In this document: positions 17,601-27,302 of the stretch, one piece after another | Numbering within the stretch: the stretch's first letter is position 1 | Layout: every line of letters begins with the position of its first letter | NCBI RefSeq assembly: GCF_016811915.1 | Contig: NZ_CP069127.1 | Coordinates: forward strand, 5,912,501-5,976,500 | Direction of reading: 5' to 3' | DNA from: Brevibacillus choshinensis | GTDB taxonomy: Bacteria > Bacillota > Bacilli > Brevibacillales > Brevibacillaceae | Length of the DNA: 64,000 nt | The notes under the pieces: model-generated | The model's database searches: none | What the model saw: only the letters and a program-made list of their open reading frames with translations | What the model was told of the DNA's origin: nothing | Position numbers and translations under genes: made by a program

Positions 17601-18367
17601 ATTTCTTCTGAGGGTGTGCCGTCTTGATTTACAGTCCGAAGGGTAACGGTCATGTCATCAGTCTCACCGCCGCGATACGCCACCATAAACAGGGAAATCT
17701 TCGTCAGATAACCGCTTTGGCTAGGAATGAAGGATTGACCTGCTTTATTACTGGAGCTAACGGCATTGAATGTTTGGTAATAATTGGATCCCACAGATTG
17801 ATCCATTCTTGCTTCGGGAGCGACATACGTCCAAAACGGAAGGGTAGTGTCCTGTTTGGCGCTATTCCCCACTAGGCAAACTCCATCTTTATAAATGCTC
17901 CCTTTTACTACACCAACCCATACCGGCGAACCTGCCTCCATAACCGCAGCATAGCGCTGCCCCTTGCTCACGGGAATCGGTGTGGGAAAGGTAAAAACAA
18001 CCCAATCCCAATCGTCGGCTACGAGGTCTCCTGACACAACGGCTTGGCCTAACCGATTGGATGTGGCCAAACCAGCTCCATCTGCCTGATACAGGTTTAC
18101 CGTGATATCGGAGAGTCCGGTGCTTCCCTTTTTCAAATAGAATGCCACTTTTGTCAAAGACCCGCTTCTACCAGCGGTAAAAGATTGACCAATATCCTGA
18201 TTAGAACTGCCGCTATCAACTGGTTCACCCGACAGGTTTGTAATCGCCATCGATTGATCAAGCGGCTCTTCCTCAGCGCGGGCGACAAGCGCCCCTTGCT
18301 GAAAAAGAGGCATCAACATCGCTATTACAAGCATGAAAGTTAGCAGCCGGTTCCCTATTTTTTTCAT
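14602..18367 (-). CDS. secreted Ig-like (Big_2) surface protein, frameshifted near the 3' end
   Basis: Signal peptide (MKKIGNRLLTFMLVIAMLM ... ALVARA), then two related jelly-roll-like units (IGQSFTAGRSGSLTKVAFYL and AGQSFIPSQSGYLTKISLFM), Ig/fibronectin-like parts, a Big_2 domain (LKAGGATGTLHATI ... VSWSSSDPRVASVDNGVVT), a helical middle region of about 250 residues, and at least two further Ig-like repeats (SISVTPKRASLLPGEKLQL, SIAVTAKKK). At 14845-14854 an A-rich run carries one extra base: the frame stops at 14813, while the +1 frame continues the same repeat (VRPGDTLQLNVTARLTDRSS) to a stop at 14602. With one base removed the product would be 1254 residues. No cell-wall anchor or SLH domain is seen. 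ATG 18367 fits the signal peptide, with GGGGG upstream. Function unknown, probably surface binding. Confidence 0.75.
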
Positions 18368-18480
18368 TCCTCCATCCCCCTTACAACATAAACTAGGCCA
18401 ATCCGGGTGCATGGTCCCAAATAGACTGGTCAACCATAATCCGGTTCACACCTGAGTGATGGTAGCAGATAGACACTGCA

Positions 18481-18507
18481 AAAAAACCCAACTTTAGTTA
18501 GGTTTTT
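18481..18507 (-). terminator. second AACCTAAC-type hairpin behind the kinase gene
   Basis: Minus strand AACCTAACT-AA-AGTTGGGTT followed by T7 in all (one G-U pair); the plus strand also ends in T5. It stands about 115 bases before the start of the surface-protein gene. Confidence 0.75.
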
Positions 18508-18532
18508 GGGGAGAATCCTGCGTAAAAACAAA

Positions 18533-18554
18533 AAAACCTAACTAGAGTTAGGTT
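18533..18554 (-). terminator. AACCTAAC-type terminator of the kinase-LuxR gene
   Basis: Minus strand AACCTAAC-TCTA-GTTAGGTT with a run of T, 16 bases after the stop at 18570. Confidence 0.85.
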
Positions 18555-18569
18555 CAATAGGTTTGTATT

Positions 18570-21500
18570 TTACTTTAACAGCCCCAGTTCCTTCGCCTTG
18601 CTCACCGCTTGCACCCTGCGGTTTACTTGCAATTTCCCGTATAAATGGACAATGTATGATTTCACGGTTCCCACCGAAAGGATCAGCTGCTCCGCAATCT
18701 CCTGATTAGATAAGCCATTTGCAATCAACTGCAAAATCTCCTGTTCGCGGTCGGTAAGCGGTTCATAATAGACCTGAACAGCGGCTGTCTCTTTTTTGCC
18801 GCCTGTGCCTGAGCCGGAAGAACGCAGCAATTTTGCGCTTGCCATCTGAGAAGAGAGCATTTCCAAAAACTCCATCCGATCCGCATGAAACGCGTCGGTG
18901 GTTAAGTTATTTTCCAGATACAGAACTCCCACCAACACTCCTAAGTACAGGATCGGTATGCAGAGAATCGAGCGGGGCCTATGCTGCTTCACGTAGGCAT
19001 CCCGTTCAAAGATACCGGATCGGCTGGCATCGCTGAGAACGACAGACTCCCTCGTTCTGGCTACGTAATGAATGATAGCGGCCGGAATATTTTCAAACTC
19101 ATCCAGCGGGGCTGCCTTTTTTATCGATTCGACCAACTCATTGGCCTGTTTTCCCGCCTCTACGCACAATTCGCCGTCTTTCTCCAGCAGCACAAATCCT
19201 TTTTCAGCACCTGCACTTTTGATCGCGGTGTCGAGATAGGAATCCAGCAGCTTCGGCAAATCGGTTTCCTTGGAAAACTCCTGCATCGCTTGCAGGAAGG
19301 TCTCCAGATCCATTTCCGGAGAAGAACCAGTCTTGGTAGTGGTGCTGCTGAAGAAGGGCCCCAGCTCATTCTGTGATCGGAGCGGTTCTTCCGGGCTCTC
19401 GGTCAGCTGCTCTTGCTGCAGCTGGGGATATGTTTCCCGCAGTTGTTTTACTTTTTCCGTCGCTCCCCATTGGTGAAACGCTTGCAAGGATTGGGTGAGA
19501 TAAGTTCCGGCAAATCTCTCTTTTTTCCTGGACAGATAAAAGGCGGCAGCCAGTTCGCAGGCGATTGCTTCATTTCGTACGTATTGCTGTTCCTTTGCCG
19601 ATTGGATAGCCTGATCGTACAAATCCATCGCCGCTTGATCGCGTCCGTCAATCCGCGCCCGCTCTGCTTCCATCAAGAGATATTTATGCAAGAAGTTGTC
19701 CGGACAACTTTCTGCCCATTTTTTCATTTGCCGGATATTTTTGCGCAAGACCTTCAGGTGCTTGCTTCGCGCAGGCGGAGAAAAGGACTGGCATTCAGCC
19801 GCAATGGCCAGCGATTGATAGAAGACCAGCTCCGGCACATGCAGCAGGTGGGTGGAATATTTCAGGTATTCCCGGGCTTTCTCGGCAAATCCGATCGCTT
19901 CCTGATAATGGCCAAACAGGAAATGGATTTGTGTTTTATAGGTATAGTACTGGTAAAAGGTGGTGACCTGCGTCTCCTCACTTTGAATGTCTTGCAAAAA
20001 CTGGTCCTCATCAAACTGATCGTCTGTCAGCGTAAAGCGATGATGGGTTTTGCCTTGCAGGTTGCGTACCACCTGCAGATAGACATAGAAGTTTTTCCGT
20101 ACAAATTCTTCGTTCAGCTGTTTCAAAACAGCGAGATATTTCCCGACGATCTCCGCCAAACCGGGCAAGGAGCCCCACGCATAATAGCCATTGACATGTG
20201 TCCCCATAGCATAGCTGGCAAAGATAAAATCGCCGCTTTCCAAGCCTAGCTGCAACGCCTTGGCGAGGTACTGCTCGGATTCCCTTGGATGGCGTACCCA
20301 CTGACTCAGCACACCGCCGGCGGTAACAAAGGTGCGGCATTTGAAAGTGGCGTTCGGGTATTTCTCCATGACCTGCAGGGCGATCTCCCCCATGCGGTCG
20401 CCTTCCTTGTAGTGCCCCATACCGAGGCTTAGAACCAATCCGAACAGGGCATAAGCGGCCGAGGAAGCTTCCGTGTTTCCAGAGGCAAGCGCCAAGCGGA
20501 TATATCTGCACATCAAGACCACATAGGCTTCCTTGTTGACGAAAAAGGCAGGTGCGGCAATCGCCATAATCAATTCCATGATCGCCTTCACCGTAGGATC
20601 GCTGACGTACGGCAGATCTACAAGCGCATCCATCCGCTTGCTCAGCTTCCATCTGGTTACGAGAGACTCCCGAACGATCGTGACCAGCTTTGGCTCGTAC
20701 GCAATCGACACGTCGAACTCTTCCAGCCCTTGCAGGCCGAGCTGGATCGCCTCCACATACTTGCCCAGATTGATATAGAGCGCAATCCGGATGCGATATA
20801 CCTCGACCCGATCGATTTTATCACGGGCCCTAAGCATCAACTGGACAAACTGTTCCTCCGCGGCTTCATAATGGGAGCATAGATACTCACACTCCGCCCG
20901 GCGCAGATGAAGCTGGAAGGCTAATTCATAATGGTCCTGCCAAGCTAGCTCTGACAAGAGACCCAGTCCCGAACGAAAATGGTTTAACGCTGAGAAATAA
21001 GCGGTCGATCCCTTGGCTTTTTGCCCCGCCTGCAGATTCAGCTCCGCCAGCCTTTTCTTTTCCTCTTCTGAAGCGATACGGTCTCGGCCTATGTTAAGGT
21101 GATGAACGATTTGATAGATTTTCTCATCCAACTGACGAGAATCCGCTGTTTCCAGCATCATCCTGCCGATCAATAAGTGAATCTCTTTCTTTTCCTCATC
21201 GGAAATAAGCGAATAGGCCGTTTGCTGAACACGGTCATGCAAAAAAGCAAACGAGACATTGAAATCGTCCTCTATCGTCCGTGCAGCCTCGCCATGGTCT
21301 TCATAGAGATAGGAATAGGAGTCGTCCATCGGCAGAAGCAGCCCCGCCGTAATGGCCGGAAGCAGCCGGCGAGCGGTTTCAGAAAGAGATTCCCCGGCTG
21401 CCAGCGAAAGGGTTTTCAGATCAAAGCTGTTTCCCATGCAACCAGCCAATCGAAGCGCATTTCTGGTATCCTCGGGAAGCCTTTCGATTTTCTCGATCAT

Positions 21501-23303
21501 CAACGTGATCACATCGGCGAAGCTTTGTTTCTTCTCGATTTCCCCGAGACTCCACTCCCAACGTGCGCTGTCGGTGCAAAAGTAAAGCAGTTCGTCCTTG
21601 TGCATCGCCTGCAGCAGCTGTTTGAAATAAAACGGGTTCCCTGCCGTTTTCCGGTATACCGCTTCGGCAAGCGGGCGGGCTCGTTCCTTTTCACAGTGCA
21701 GCGTTTCGGCAATCAACTTCAGCGTATGGTCAAAAGCAAGCGGGTGCAGCTGGATTTGACTGGTGGCAATCCCTTTTGCCTGCAATCCGGCAATGGATTT
21801 CATCAACGGATGTTGCTCGCCCACCTCATTCTCCCGGTAAGCACCTGTAAGCAGCAAATAGCGGCTGCCCGGATCGGTAATCAGCAGGCGCAGAAAATCA
21901 AGCGAGGCCTGATCTGCCCAATGCAAATCATCCAGAAAAATAATCAACGGATGGTTGCGGCTGGAAAACACCTGGACAAACTTGCGGAATATCAGCTGAA
22001 ACCGATTTTGCGCTTCTGCAGGAGGCAATTCCTCCACCGGGGGCTGCTCTCCAATGATCAGCTTCACTTCCGGTATGACCTCCGTCACCACCGAACCGGC
22101 TCGTCCCAGTGCGCGAAGCAGCTTCTTTTTCCAGTCGGCGATTTTTTCCGCAGGCTCTGTCAAGATTTGACGAACCAGGTCTTGGAAGGCTTGGATCAAA
22201 GGAACGTAAGGAATCTCCTGCTGCAGTTGATCAAACTTTCCGACGATGAAGTATCCCCGCTCCGCTACGGCAGGACGGTAAGCTTCAAAAGCCAATTCTG
22301 TTTTTCCTACGCCGGAATAACCGGAAATCAGGGTCAGTTCAGTTGCGCCGGTCCTGGTCCGTTTGTATGCGTCTCGTAGGCGAATCACTTCCTCTGCTCG
22401 CCCATAAAGAGTGGAGGGGATTTGAAATTGGCTTAATTCGTCCATTTGGCCCAGCGGGAATACCGAAACGTCGCCTTTTGCTTCATACTGCTCCCGGCAG
22501 TTGGCAAGATCGCACAGAAGTCCGTACGCGCTCTGATATCGTTCTTCCGGCGTTTTCGCCAACAGCTTCATGATCACCTCGGAAATGATCCTTGGGAGCT
22601 CGGGCATCCGATGGTGAGGAGGGATCGGTTTTTTGGCAATATGGGCGTGAACCCAGTCCATCTTGGTCTCGGCGTACAGCGGGAGCTGCCCCGTCAGCAT
22701 TTCATAAAAGATCACACCGAGTGAATACAGATCACCTCGGAAATCGATCGCTCTGTTCATCCGCCCTGTCTGCTCCGGCGACATGTAAGGCAGGCTTCCT
22801 GCGAAGGAGTGGGTGGGAGCGCTTTTGTGGCTTTCGCCAAGAAGGCGTGTGGAGTGGCTGAAATCGATGATGCAAACCTGCCCGGTCCGCTCGTTGATAA
22901 TAATGTTGTCCGGTTTTAAATCCTTATGAATCACACCATGCCGATGCAATTCCATCAGCGTTTGGCAGAGCTGCATGGCAATCGGGAAAAAGAACGGGAG
23001 CGCAGGGCGGTTCCTCTGCAGATAGGTTTTCAGCGAGAGGCCGCCATTGTCCTCCATCACCAGCACGACCGTTCCGCCTGTCTGTTCCTGGTACAACGGC
23101 TTGACAATTCCCGCGATGTTCAAGTGCTTGGTCACTTCGTATTCGTGCATGAGCTTCGCGGTATCGCTGGTGGTAATCTTGTTTCCCGTCAGAGCCTTAA
23201 TGATCAGAGACCGACCGTCTGCCTTGCGCACGGCACGGTAGATGCTCTTTTTTTCGCTCTGGTAAATCAATTCGTGAAGGGTGTATCCGGGGATTGCATT
23301 CAT
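18570..23303 (-). CDS. giant Ser/Thr kinase - AAA ATPase - GAF - LuxR regulator
   Basis: 1577 residues, predicted cytosolic. In order: a Hanks-type protein kinase domain (about 8-270; Lys36 in IIKALTG, catalytic HKDLKPDN at 126-133, DFS instead of DFG, SPEQTGR), an AAA_16/STAND-type ATPase (P-loop ISGYSGVGKTELAF near 331, Walker B IIFLDDLHWAD), a long TPR-like helical region, a GAF domain (about 1345-1500, GFVLLEKDGELCVEAGKQA), and a C-terminal LuxR helix-turn-helix (LTDREQEILQLIANGLSNQE ... GTVKSYIVHLYGKL). Such kinase-ATPase-GAF chains usually end in a histidine kinase; here a DNA-binding domain takes its place, so one chain could sense, phosphorylate and bind DNA. ATG 23303 has GAGGAG eight bases upstream. 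It lies between the GNAT gene and the surface-protein gene; targets are unknown. Confidence 0.88.
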   Translation of the reverse strand: MNAIPGYTLHELIYQSEKKSIYRAVRKADGRSLIIKALTGNKITTSDTAKLMHEYEVTKHLNIAGIVKPLYQEQTGGTVVLVMEDNGGLSLKTYLQRNRPALPFFFPIAMQLCQTLMELHRHGVIHKDLKPDNIIINERTGQVCIIDFSHSTRLLGESHKSAPTHSFAGSLPYMSPEQTGRMNRAIDFRGDLYSLGVIFYEMLTGQLPLYAETKMDWVHAHIAKKPIPPHHRMPELPRIISEVIMKLLAKTPEERYQSAYGLLCDLANCREQYEAKGDVSVFPLGQMDELSQFQIPSTLYGRAEEVIRLRDAYKRTRTGATELTLISGYSGVGKTELAFEAYRPAVAERGYFIVGKFDQLQQEIPYVPLIQAFQDLVRQILTEPAEKIADWKKKLLRALGRAGSVVTEVIPEVKLIIGEQPPVEELPPAEAQNRFQLIFRKFVQVFSSRNHPLIIFLDDLHWADQASLDFLRLLITDPGSRYLLLTGAYRENEVGEQHPLMKSIAGLQAKGIATSQIQLHPLAFDHTLKLIAETLHCEKERARPLAEAVYRKTAGNPFYFKQLLQAMHKDELLYFCTDSARWEWSLGEIEKKQSFADVITLMIEKIERLPEDTRNALRLAGCMGNSFDLKTLSLAAGESLSETARRLLPAITAGLLLPMDDSYSYLYEDHGEAARTIEDDFNVSFAFLHDRVQQTAYSLISDEEKKEIHLLIGRMMLETADSRQLDEKIYQIVHHLNIGRDRIASEEEKKRLAELNLQAGQKAKGSTAYFSALNHFRSGLGLLSELAWQDHYELAFQLHLRRAECEYLCSHYEAAEEQFVQLMLRARDKIDRVEVYRIRIALYINLGKYVEAIQLGLQGLEEFDVSIAYEPKLVTIVRESLVTRWKLSKRMDALVDLPYVSDPTVKAIMELIMAIAAPAFFVNKEAYVVLMCRYIRLALASGNTEASSAAYALFGLVLSLGMGHYKEGDRMGEIALQVMEKYPNATFKCRTFVTAGGVLSQWVRHPRESEQYLAKALQLGLESGDFIFASYAMGTHVNGYYAWGSLPGLAEIVGKYLAVLKQLNEEFVRKNFYVYLQVVRNLQGKTHHRFTLTDDQFDEDQFLQDIQSEETQVTTFYQYYTYKTQIHFLFGHYQEAIGFAEKAREYLKYSTHLLHVPELVFYQSLAIAAECQSFSPPARSKHLKVLRKNIRQMKKWAESCPDNFLHKYLLMEAERARIDGRDQAAMDLYDQAIQSAKEQQYVRNEAIACELAAAFYLSRKKERFAGTYLTQSLQAFHQWGATEKVKQLRETYPQLQQEQLTESPEEPLRSQNELGPFFSSTTTKTGSSPEMDLETFLQAMQEFSKETDLPKLLDSYLDTAIKSAGAEKGFVLLEKDGELCVEAGKQANELVESIKKAAPLDEFENIPAAIIHYVARTRESVVLSDASRSGIFERDAYVKQHRPRSILCIPILYLGVLVGVLYLENNLTTDAFHADRMEFLEMLSSQMASAKLLRSSGSGTGGKKETAAVQVYYEPLTDREQEILQLIANGLSNQEIAEQLILSVGTVKSYIVHLYGKLQVNRRVQAVSKAKELGLLK

Positions 23304-23427
23304 CTCAAAAACTCCTCAGCATAGGCCGTTACCGTACTCTTTTATGGGTTAATTATATAGTTCCTCCAATTATTCATCTACAGGGAGAATAGCAAAAGAC
23401 AGCAATTTCTTTAAGAAAACGCAGCTA

Positions 23428-23446
23428 CGCCCAAGCCTTTTGGGCG
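23428..23446. other. hairpin in the upstream region of the kinase gene
   Basis: CGCCCAA/TTGGGCG arms with a five-base loop, about 130 bases before the kinase start. No T run follows on the minus strand, so it may be an operator or leader structure rather than a terminator. Confidence 0.35.
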
Positions 23447-23468
23447 TGGGCTTTCTGATCGACCAAAA

Positions 23469-23492
23469 GAAAAAACCTAACTTTTGGTTAGG
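23469..23492 (-). terminator. AACCTAAC-type terminator overlapping the end of the GNAT gene
   Basis: Minus strand CCTAAC-CAAAA-GTTAGG followed by a T run. The stop codon TAG of the GNAT gene lies inside the 3' arm. Confidence 0.8.
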
Positions 23493-24358
23493 CGCTTGCT
23501 TGTCAAAACTGACAGCTTTTTATATAAGATCTGCAGCCCCAGGCGTCGATTAAGGAAACGCAGCATGGGTTCATTCCCCTGCTCCACGAAGCACATGCCA
23601 TACGGAAATGTCTGGTGCGCCCTGCGGATCACCTCTGCTAGCAAGGCGATCCCCCGGGCCTTTTGCTGAAATGGCTTTTGGACGAACAGCGTTTTGTAGA
23701 GAAGCATGTTGCTGGCAAGCTGCTGGACGATCATCCACCCAATCACCTGACCTTCGTATCGCAGGCCAAGGCTGTAATGGAGGTCGATTTTATGTTCATC
23801 GATAAAGGGAGAGAGGATTGGTTGGTACCAACGGCCACAGCCTTGCTCCACCTGCTGCCTTTCATGCGCGGACAACTCGCCCCAGGAGAAGGTGGAAAAG
23901 CCGGCAGACAAGCCAAGCTTCTCCAGCCAAGGCAGCTCGGTCAGCTGTCCCTCCCGCAATCCGAGGGTATACATCTCGATGTTCGTCCGAAGCGGCTCCC
24001 ATTGCTCCTCGCGAAAAAAGCCGTCGAGCCAGCCGAAATCCTCCGCCTTTATGATGGAAAAGCAATCGGTAGTCAGCCCGTTCTGCTGCCTGATCTTCCC
24101 TTCCGCCTGCCTGAGCAAGGCACGGCCGATTCCCCGTTTTTGATAGCCCTCCGCTACGACGAGAGAGACGATCTCGCCACGCTGCCTCTCTGATTTACAA
24201 TATCCTGCCACCAGACCAACAGGTTGATTGTCACTGACCGCCCCGAATGCCCAGACTGATCTTCCGTTCAATTGCCGCAGCAGGGCGCGATGTTTGGGAT
24301 GGAGCATGGGTTGGTACGGGTGTGCGGTTGCTGATGCAAGTTCGATAAGGTGGTACAC
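23477..24358 (-). CDS. GNAT-family N-acetyltransferase (double domain)
   Basis: 293 residues. The N-terminal half is a GNAT domain with the acetyl-CoA binding motif EGYQKRGIGRALL (about 69-81); the C-terminal half looks like a second, degenerate GNAT fold (GQVIGWMIVQQLASNML ... QKARGIALLAEVIRRA). Acceptor unknown. The start is GTG 24358 with AGGAG about nine bases upstream. It follows the secreted 789-residue protein gene after 60 bases with no terminator between, so the two are probably one transcription unit. Confidence 0.85.
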   Translation of the reverse strand: MYHLIELASATAHPYQPMLHPKHRALLRQLNGRSVWAFGAVSDNQPVGLVAGYCKSERQRGEIVSLVVAEGYQKRGIGRALLRQAEGKIRQQNGLTTDCFSIIKAEDFGWLDGFFREEQWEPLRTNIEMYTLGLREGQLTELPWLEKLGLSAGFSTFSWGELSAHERQQVEQGCGRWYQPILSPFIDEHKIDLHYSLGLRYEGQVIGWMIVQQLASNMLLYKTLFVQKPFQQKARGIALLAEVIRRAHQTFPYGMCFVEQGNEPMLRFLNRRLGLQILYKKLSVLTSKRLTKS

Positions 24359-24418
24359 CTCTGCTCTCTCCTTTTGCGTGAATAAATGGCGTTTCCCAGT
24401 CGAGGCGTTTTTTTTGAG

Positions 24419-26788
24419 TTAATCGGGGCTTCCGATATCCCATTTTGCGGTAACCGAATTGAAGTCAGGATCGAATCTGTTCCCTGCACGGTCACGCAGC
24501 ATCCTCGTAGTAAATCTGATTTGGGTATCTGCTGTTGGAGCCTGTCCCAGCTGATCGATAAAATCAGATCGCAGAGTCACGGTGATCTCATTTCCGGACA
24601 CGGTAACAAATACAGCCTCGGCGAAATCTTTGACATTCCCAGAAGAGGTATCGTCAAAATCGCCGTTCAGAGCAATCTCGACACGATCAAAAAGCCTGGA
24701 AAAACTGTTCGACTGACCGCTTAATTGCTCGTCAAGCGGTTCGCTAGCATGCAGAGTAAATACGCTGTCAGCCTGCTGCACTGGCGTCACCAGCTTAGGC
24801 AGTGTTGCGTCAAAATAGACCGGAATCTCCACAGTGCTGGTAGTGATGTCGCCATTTGTATAAGCAAAGGTAAGGTAGGATGTGTCGCCCTCTGAAGCAT
24901 CTGGCGCAGCCTTGAACGTTACCCCCCTCGTCTCTTCATCCTTTAAGACAGTGAGTGTATCTTCGTCATAGCCGTATTTGACATAACCGGCGTCAGCTCC
25001 GTCCACGATGACGTTGAATTGGTCCGTATTTGGATCATAAGAGAAGCTGCCAGGCTTATTGTTCATATACGCTTCCACGTACTCGCTCATTTTGTGCTTG
25101 AAAGGACCACCGGATTGCACGTCGTCAAGCAACGTTATACTTGAGAGGGAATCTTCGGCTCCAATTCCCAAGTATATCTGTGCATCCCCTTTGCGCAGAA
25201 TCCTTGGACCGAAGAAGAGCTTCTTCGCTTTTTCAATATAGTCCAACAGTTCGGCTTTCTCCGGCTCGCTGTCGCTTACCGCCTCCACCTTTGTTTTGGC
25301 GGCATCAATATCCGCTTCCGTCGTATCTGGACGCAGCTCTACCTTGTCATTATCAGTGTACAAGGCTTCCACCGCTTGTCTCGCTTCTTCCAGATTGCTG
25401 TCGCCGGGAACCTGATCGTACAACTGCTGCGCCTTTTTCACATCTTCCTGCAAGCCGGCTTTATCCGGCACACTGTTGCCCAACCGCTCCACCTTGTTTC
25501 GCGCGGCGTCGATCGTTTCCTGCGTGACACCTGGCTTCAGCGCCGTTTTCGTGTTGTCGGTAAACAGTCCGGCTACCGCTCTACGGGCGATGGCCAGATA
25601 ATCAGGCTGGGGAGGCGGATCGACAGGCGGACTGACGATGACAGGATCTTTGAATCTGATTGTGAAATTCTCCGTCGTGACATCCGCTTTCGCCCGCTTG
25701 ATTTTCCGCTTGTCAACGGTAAAGCTGACATCATTCCTGCTGTCGGTTTGTGCATGTTTTTTCGCTTTGCCGGTAAACGATACGGTAAGCTCGTCCTCTG
25801 AATCCCGCTCCACTTTTATGGCGAGTCCATCCGGCAGGTTGTTTGCCTTTATGTCTTCCTCGGAGATATCACTGCGAAACGAGCCATTCTTCAGCTTGAT
25901 CGTTTGTTTGGCAGTAATTCTCCCGTCATTGTCCTCCGCCTCTTCGATGGTCGCTTCTCGAACCGACAATTCCGTCCTGTCTGGCAGCTCTTCATCATTT
26001 ACCCACACTTCGAAATAAGATTCCACATCGCCTACCTTGGCTATGATGTCCGTTACGCCTGTCCCTTTTGCTGTGACCGCGCCAACAGAATTAACCGTTG
26101 CCACCTTCTTGTCGGCCGTCCGCCAGTTGACCTTGCCCGTGACGACCCGATCCTGATCATCATAGGCAACGGGGAGCAGCTTCAACAATTTGTCCTTCTT
26201 TTTATCCGTATAGAGCTGCGCATCCTCAGCCAGCGCAAAGATCTCCACGCGGTCCACCTCGGCGCCTTTTCCCGCGATCGTGAACGGTTCAGCCGTTGCT
26301 TCCGCTTCTCTATGCTTCATCGCAATCGTCACAGTCTGCTCTTCTTTGGCTGCCCGCAGAGGGGAAAAGCTGATCAATGCTTTCCGCTCCTGCTCAAGCC
26401 AAATAAAGCTTCTGATGCTGATTCGCTGCGGACGTTTTCCGTCCACCGACAACGTAAACTGGAAATTCCTTGGAGAAGGGGCTTTGTCAGGGGTATCTTG
26501 AAACGTAACCGTGATCAACCCGTTCGTTGCGGTAATCTCTTCTTTTTCTTCCTGCGCTGCTTCTTTTTTGGCGGCATTATCAGCTTGCTCGCGGTTTTCA
26601 TTTGCCGTAGAACCTGCAGACGTGATTTTCCCAGTCAAAGTAACTGTACGCGCTTCTGCCTGAGAGACTTTTGCTGTACTTGCAGGAGTTGAGGTTTCTG
26701 CGAATGCATGGCTGATTGCCGATAGAAGAAAGCCGGCCGACACAACAGCGGTCACGATCGATTTGGACTTTTGATTCCTTTTGCTCAT
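24419..26788 (-). CDS. large secreted protein with Big_2-like and Endotoxin_C2-like repeats
   Basis: 789 residues. A signal peptide (KSIVTAVVSAGFLLSAISHA) is followed by a Lys/Glu-rich stretch, Ig-like domains including a Big_2-like unit (VNWRTADKKVATVNSVGAVTAKGTG without a break in the frame), and two tandem repeats of about 65 residues (ARRAVAGLFTDNTKTALKPG ... AARNKVERL and ARQAVEALYTDNDKVELRPD ... AAKTKVEAV) like the toxin C-terminal repeat family PF18449. The C-terminal 200 residues look like a cohesin/Big_13-like adhesive module (RFTTRMLRDRAGNRFDPDF). ATG 26788 is chosen for the signal peptide and GGGGAG site; a longer frame to 26863 is unlikely. No wall anchor is seen. Probably a surface or matrix protein; function unknown. 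Confidence 0.8.
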   Translation of the reverse strand: MSKRNQKSKSIVTAVVSAGFLLSAISHAFAETSTPASTAKVSQAEARTVTLTGKITSAGSTANENREQADNAAKKEAAQEEKEEITATNGLITVTFQDTPDKAPSPRNFQFTLSVDGKRPQRISIRSFIWLEQERKALISFSPLRAAKEEQTVTIAMKHREAEATAEPFTIAGKGAEVDRVEIFALAEDAQLYTDKKKDKLLKLLPVAYDDQDRVVTGKVNWRTADKKVATVNSVGAVTAKGTGVTDIIAKVGDVESYFEVWVNDEELPDRTELSVREATIEEAEDNDGRITAKQTIKLKNGSFRSDISEEDIKANNLPDGLAIKVERDSEDELTVSFTGKAKKHAQTDSRNDVSFTVDKRKIKRAKADVTTENFTIRFKDPVIVSPPVDPPPQPDYLAIARRAVAGLFTDNTKTALKPGVTQETIDAARNKVERLGNSVPDKAGLQEDVKKAQQLYDQVPGDSNLEEARQAVEALYTDNDKVELRPDTTEADIDAAKTKVEAVSDSEPEKAELLDYIEKAKKLFFGPRILRKGDAQIYLGIGAEDSLSSITLLDDVQSGGPFKHKMSEYVEAYMNNKPGSFSYDPNTDQFNVIVDGADAGYVKYGYDEDTLTVLKDEETRGVTFKAAPDASEGDTSYLTFAYTNGDITTSTVEIPVYFDATLPKLVTPVQQADSVFTLHASEPLDEQLSGQSNSFSRLFDRVEIALNGDFDDTSSGNVKDFAEAVFVTVSGNEITVTLRSDFIDQLGQAPTADTQIRFTTRMLRDRAGNRFDPDFNSVTAKWDIGSPD

Positions 26789-26850
26789 ACTCGATTTTTG
26801 CTCCCCTTTGGTTTGTACTAAAACGATCAAAGCGTAGCAAAATGGGAAAA

Positions 26851-26880
26851 CAAAAAAACCCAACCAAAGTTAGGTTTTTT
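26851..26880 (-). terminator. AACCTAAC-type hairpin upstream of the secreted-protein gene
   Basis: Minus strand AACCTAAC-TTTG-GTTGGGTT followed by T7. It is about 65 bases before the start at 26788, so it is either the end of a lost upstream gene or a leader attenuator. The plus strand also ends in T6. Confidence 0.6.
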
Positions 26881-27222
26881 GCGAAAACTAGGTGGATTTC
26901 CCCCATTTCACGCTCTCTCTGCTTTTCTTCGTCCACCACCAGCTGAAAAACATCCGGTCTCGCGTAATGGCCGACCACATCAAAATCAAACCAGCTGTAT
27001 GCGATTTGCCTCAAGTCGAGTTCGTCAGCTCAATCGCTTTTTGCGTGGTCGCCTTCCGGTTCGTGATGACGGAAGCGGCTTGTACGACAGCCACGCGATT
27101 CCGAATTTATAGTAACGGGAAATGGTCTTTCTGTACTCATCCATTTTTGCTGTTCTTCCATCATCCATTTGCCTCTCGAGGAATTCCATCGATCTTTCTA
27201 ATTTTCGCCATATAACAGACAC
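26881..27222 (-). other. possible remnants of a broken small gene
   Basis: This stretch has no intact recognisable gene. Three short minus-strand segments in different frames look protein-like: about 27120-27222 (RMDEYRKTISRYY-type helix), 27020-27115 (RVAVVQAASVITNRKATTQK) and 26881-27014 (QIAYSWFDFDVVGHYARPDV). They could be pieces of one gene with two frameshifts. I recognise no family. Confidence 0.2.
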
Positions 27223-27302
27223 ACCGCCCGATTATCTTTGTCTTGTAGCCGCCACGGGCAAGGCACAAACTACCAAGCATACACCCTTAGGAGGAATATG
27301 AA

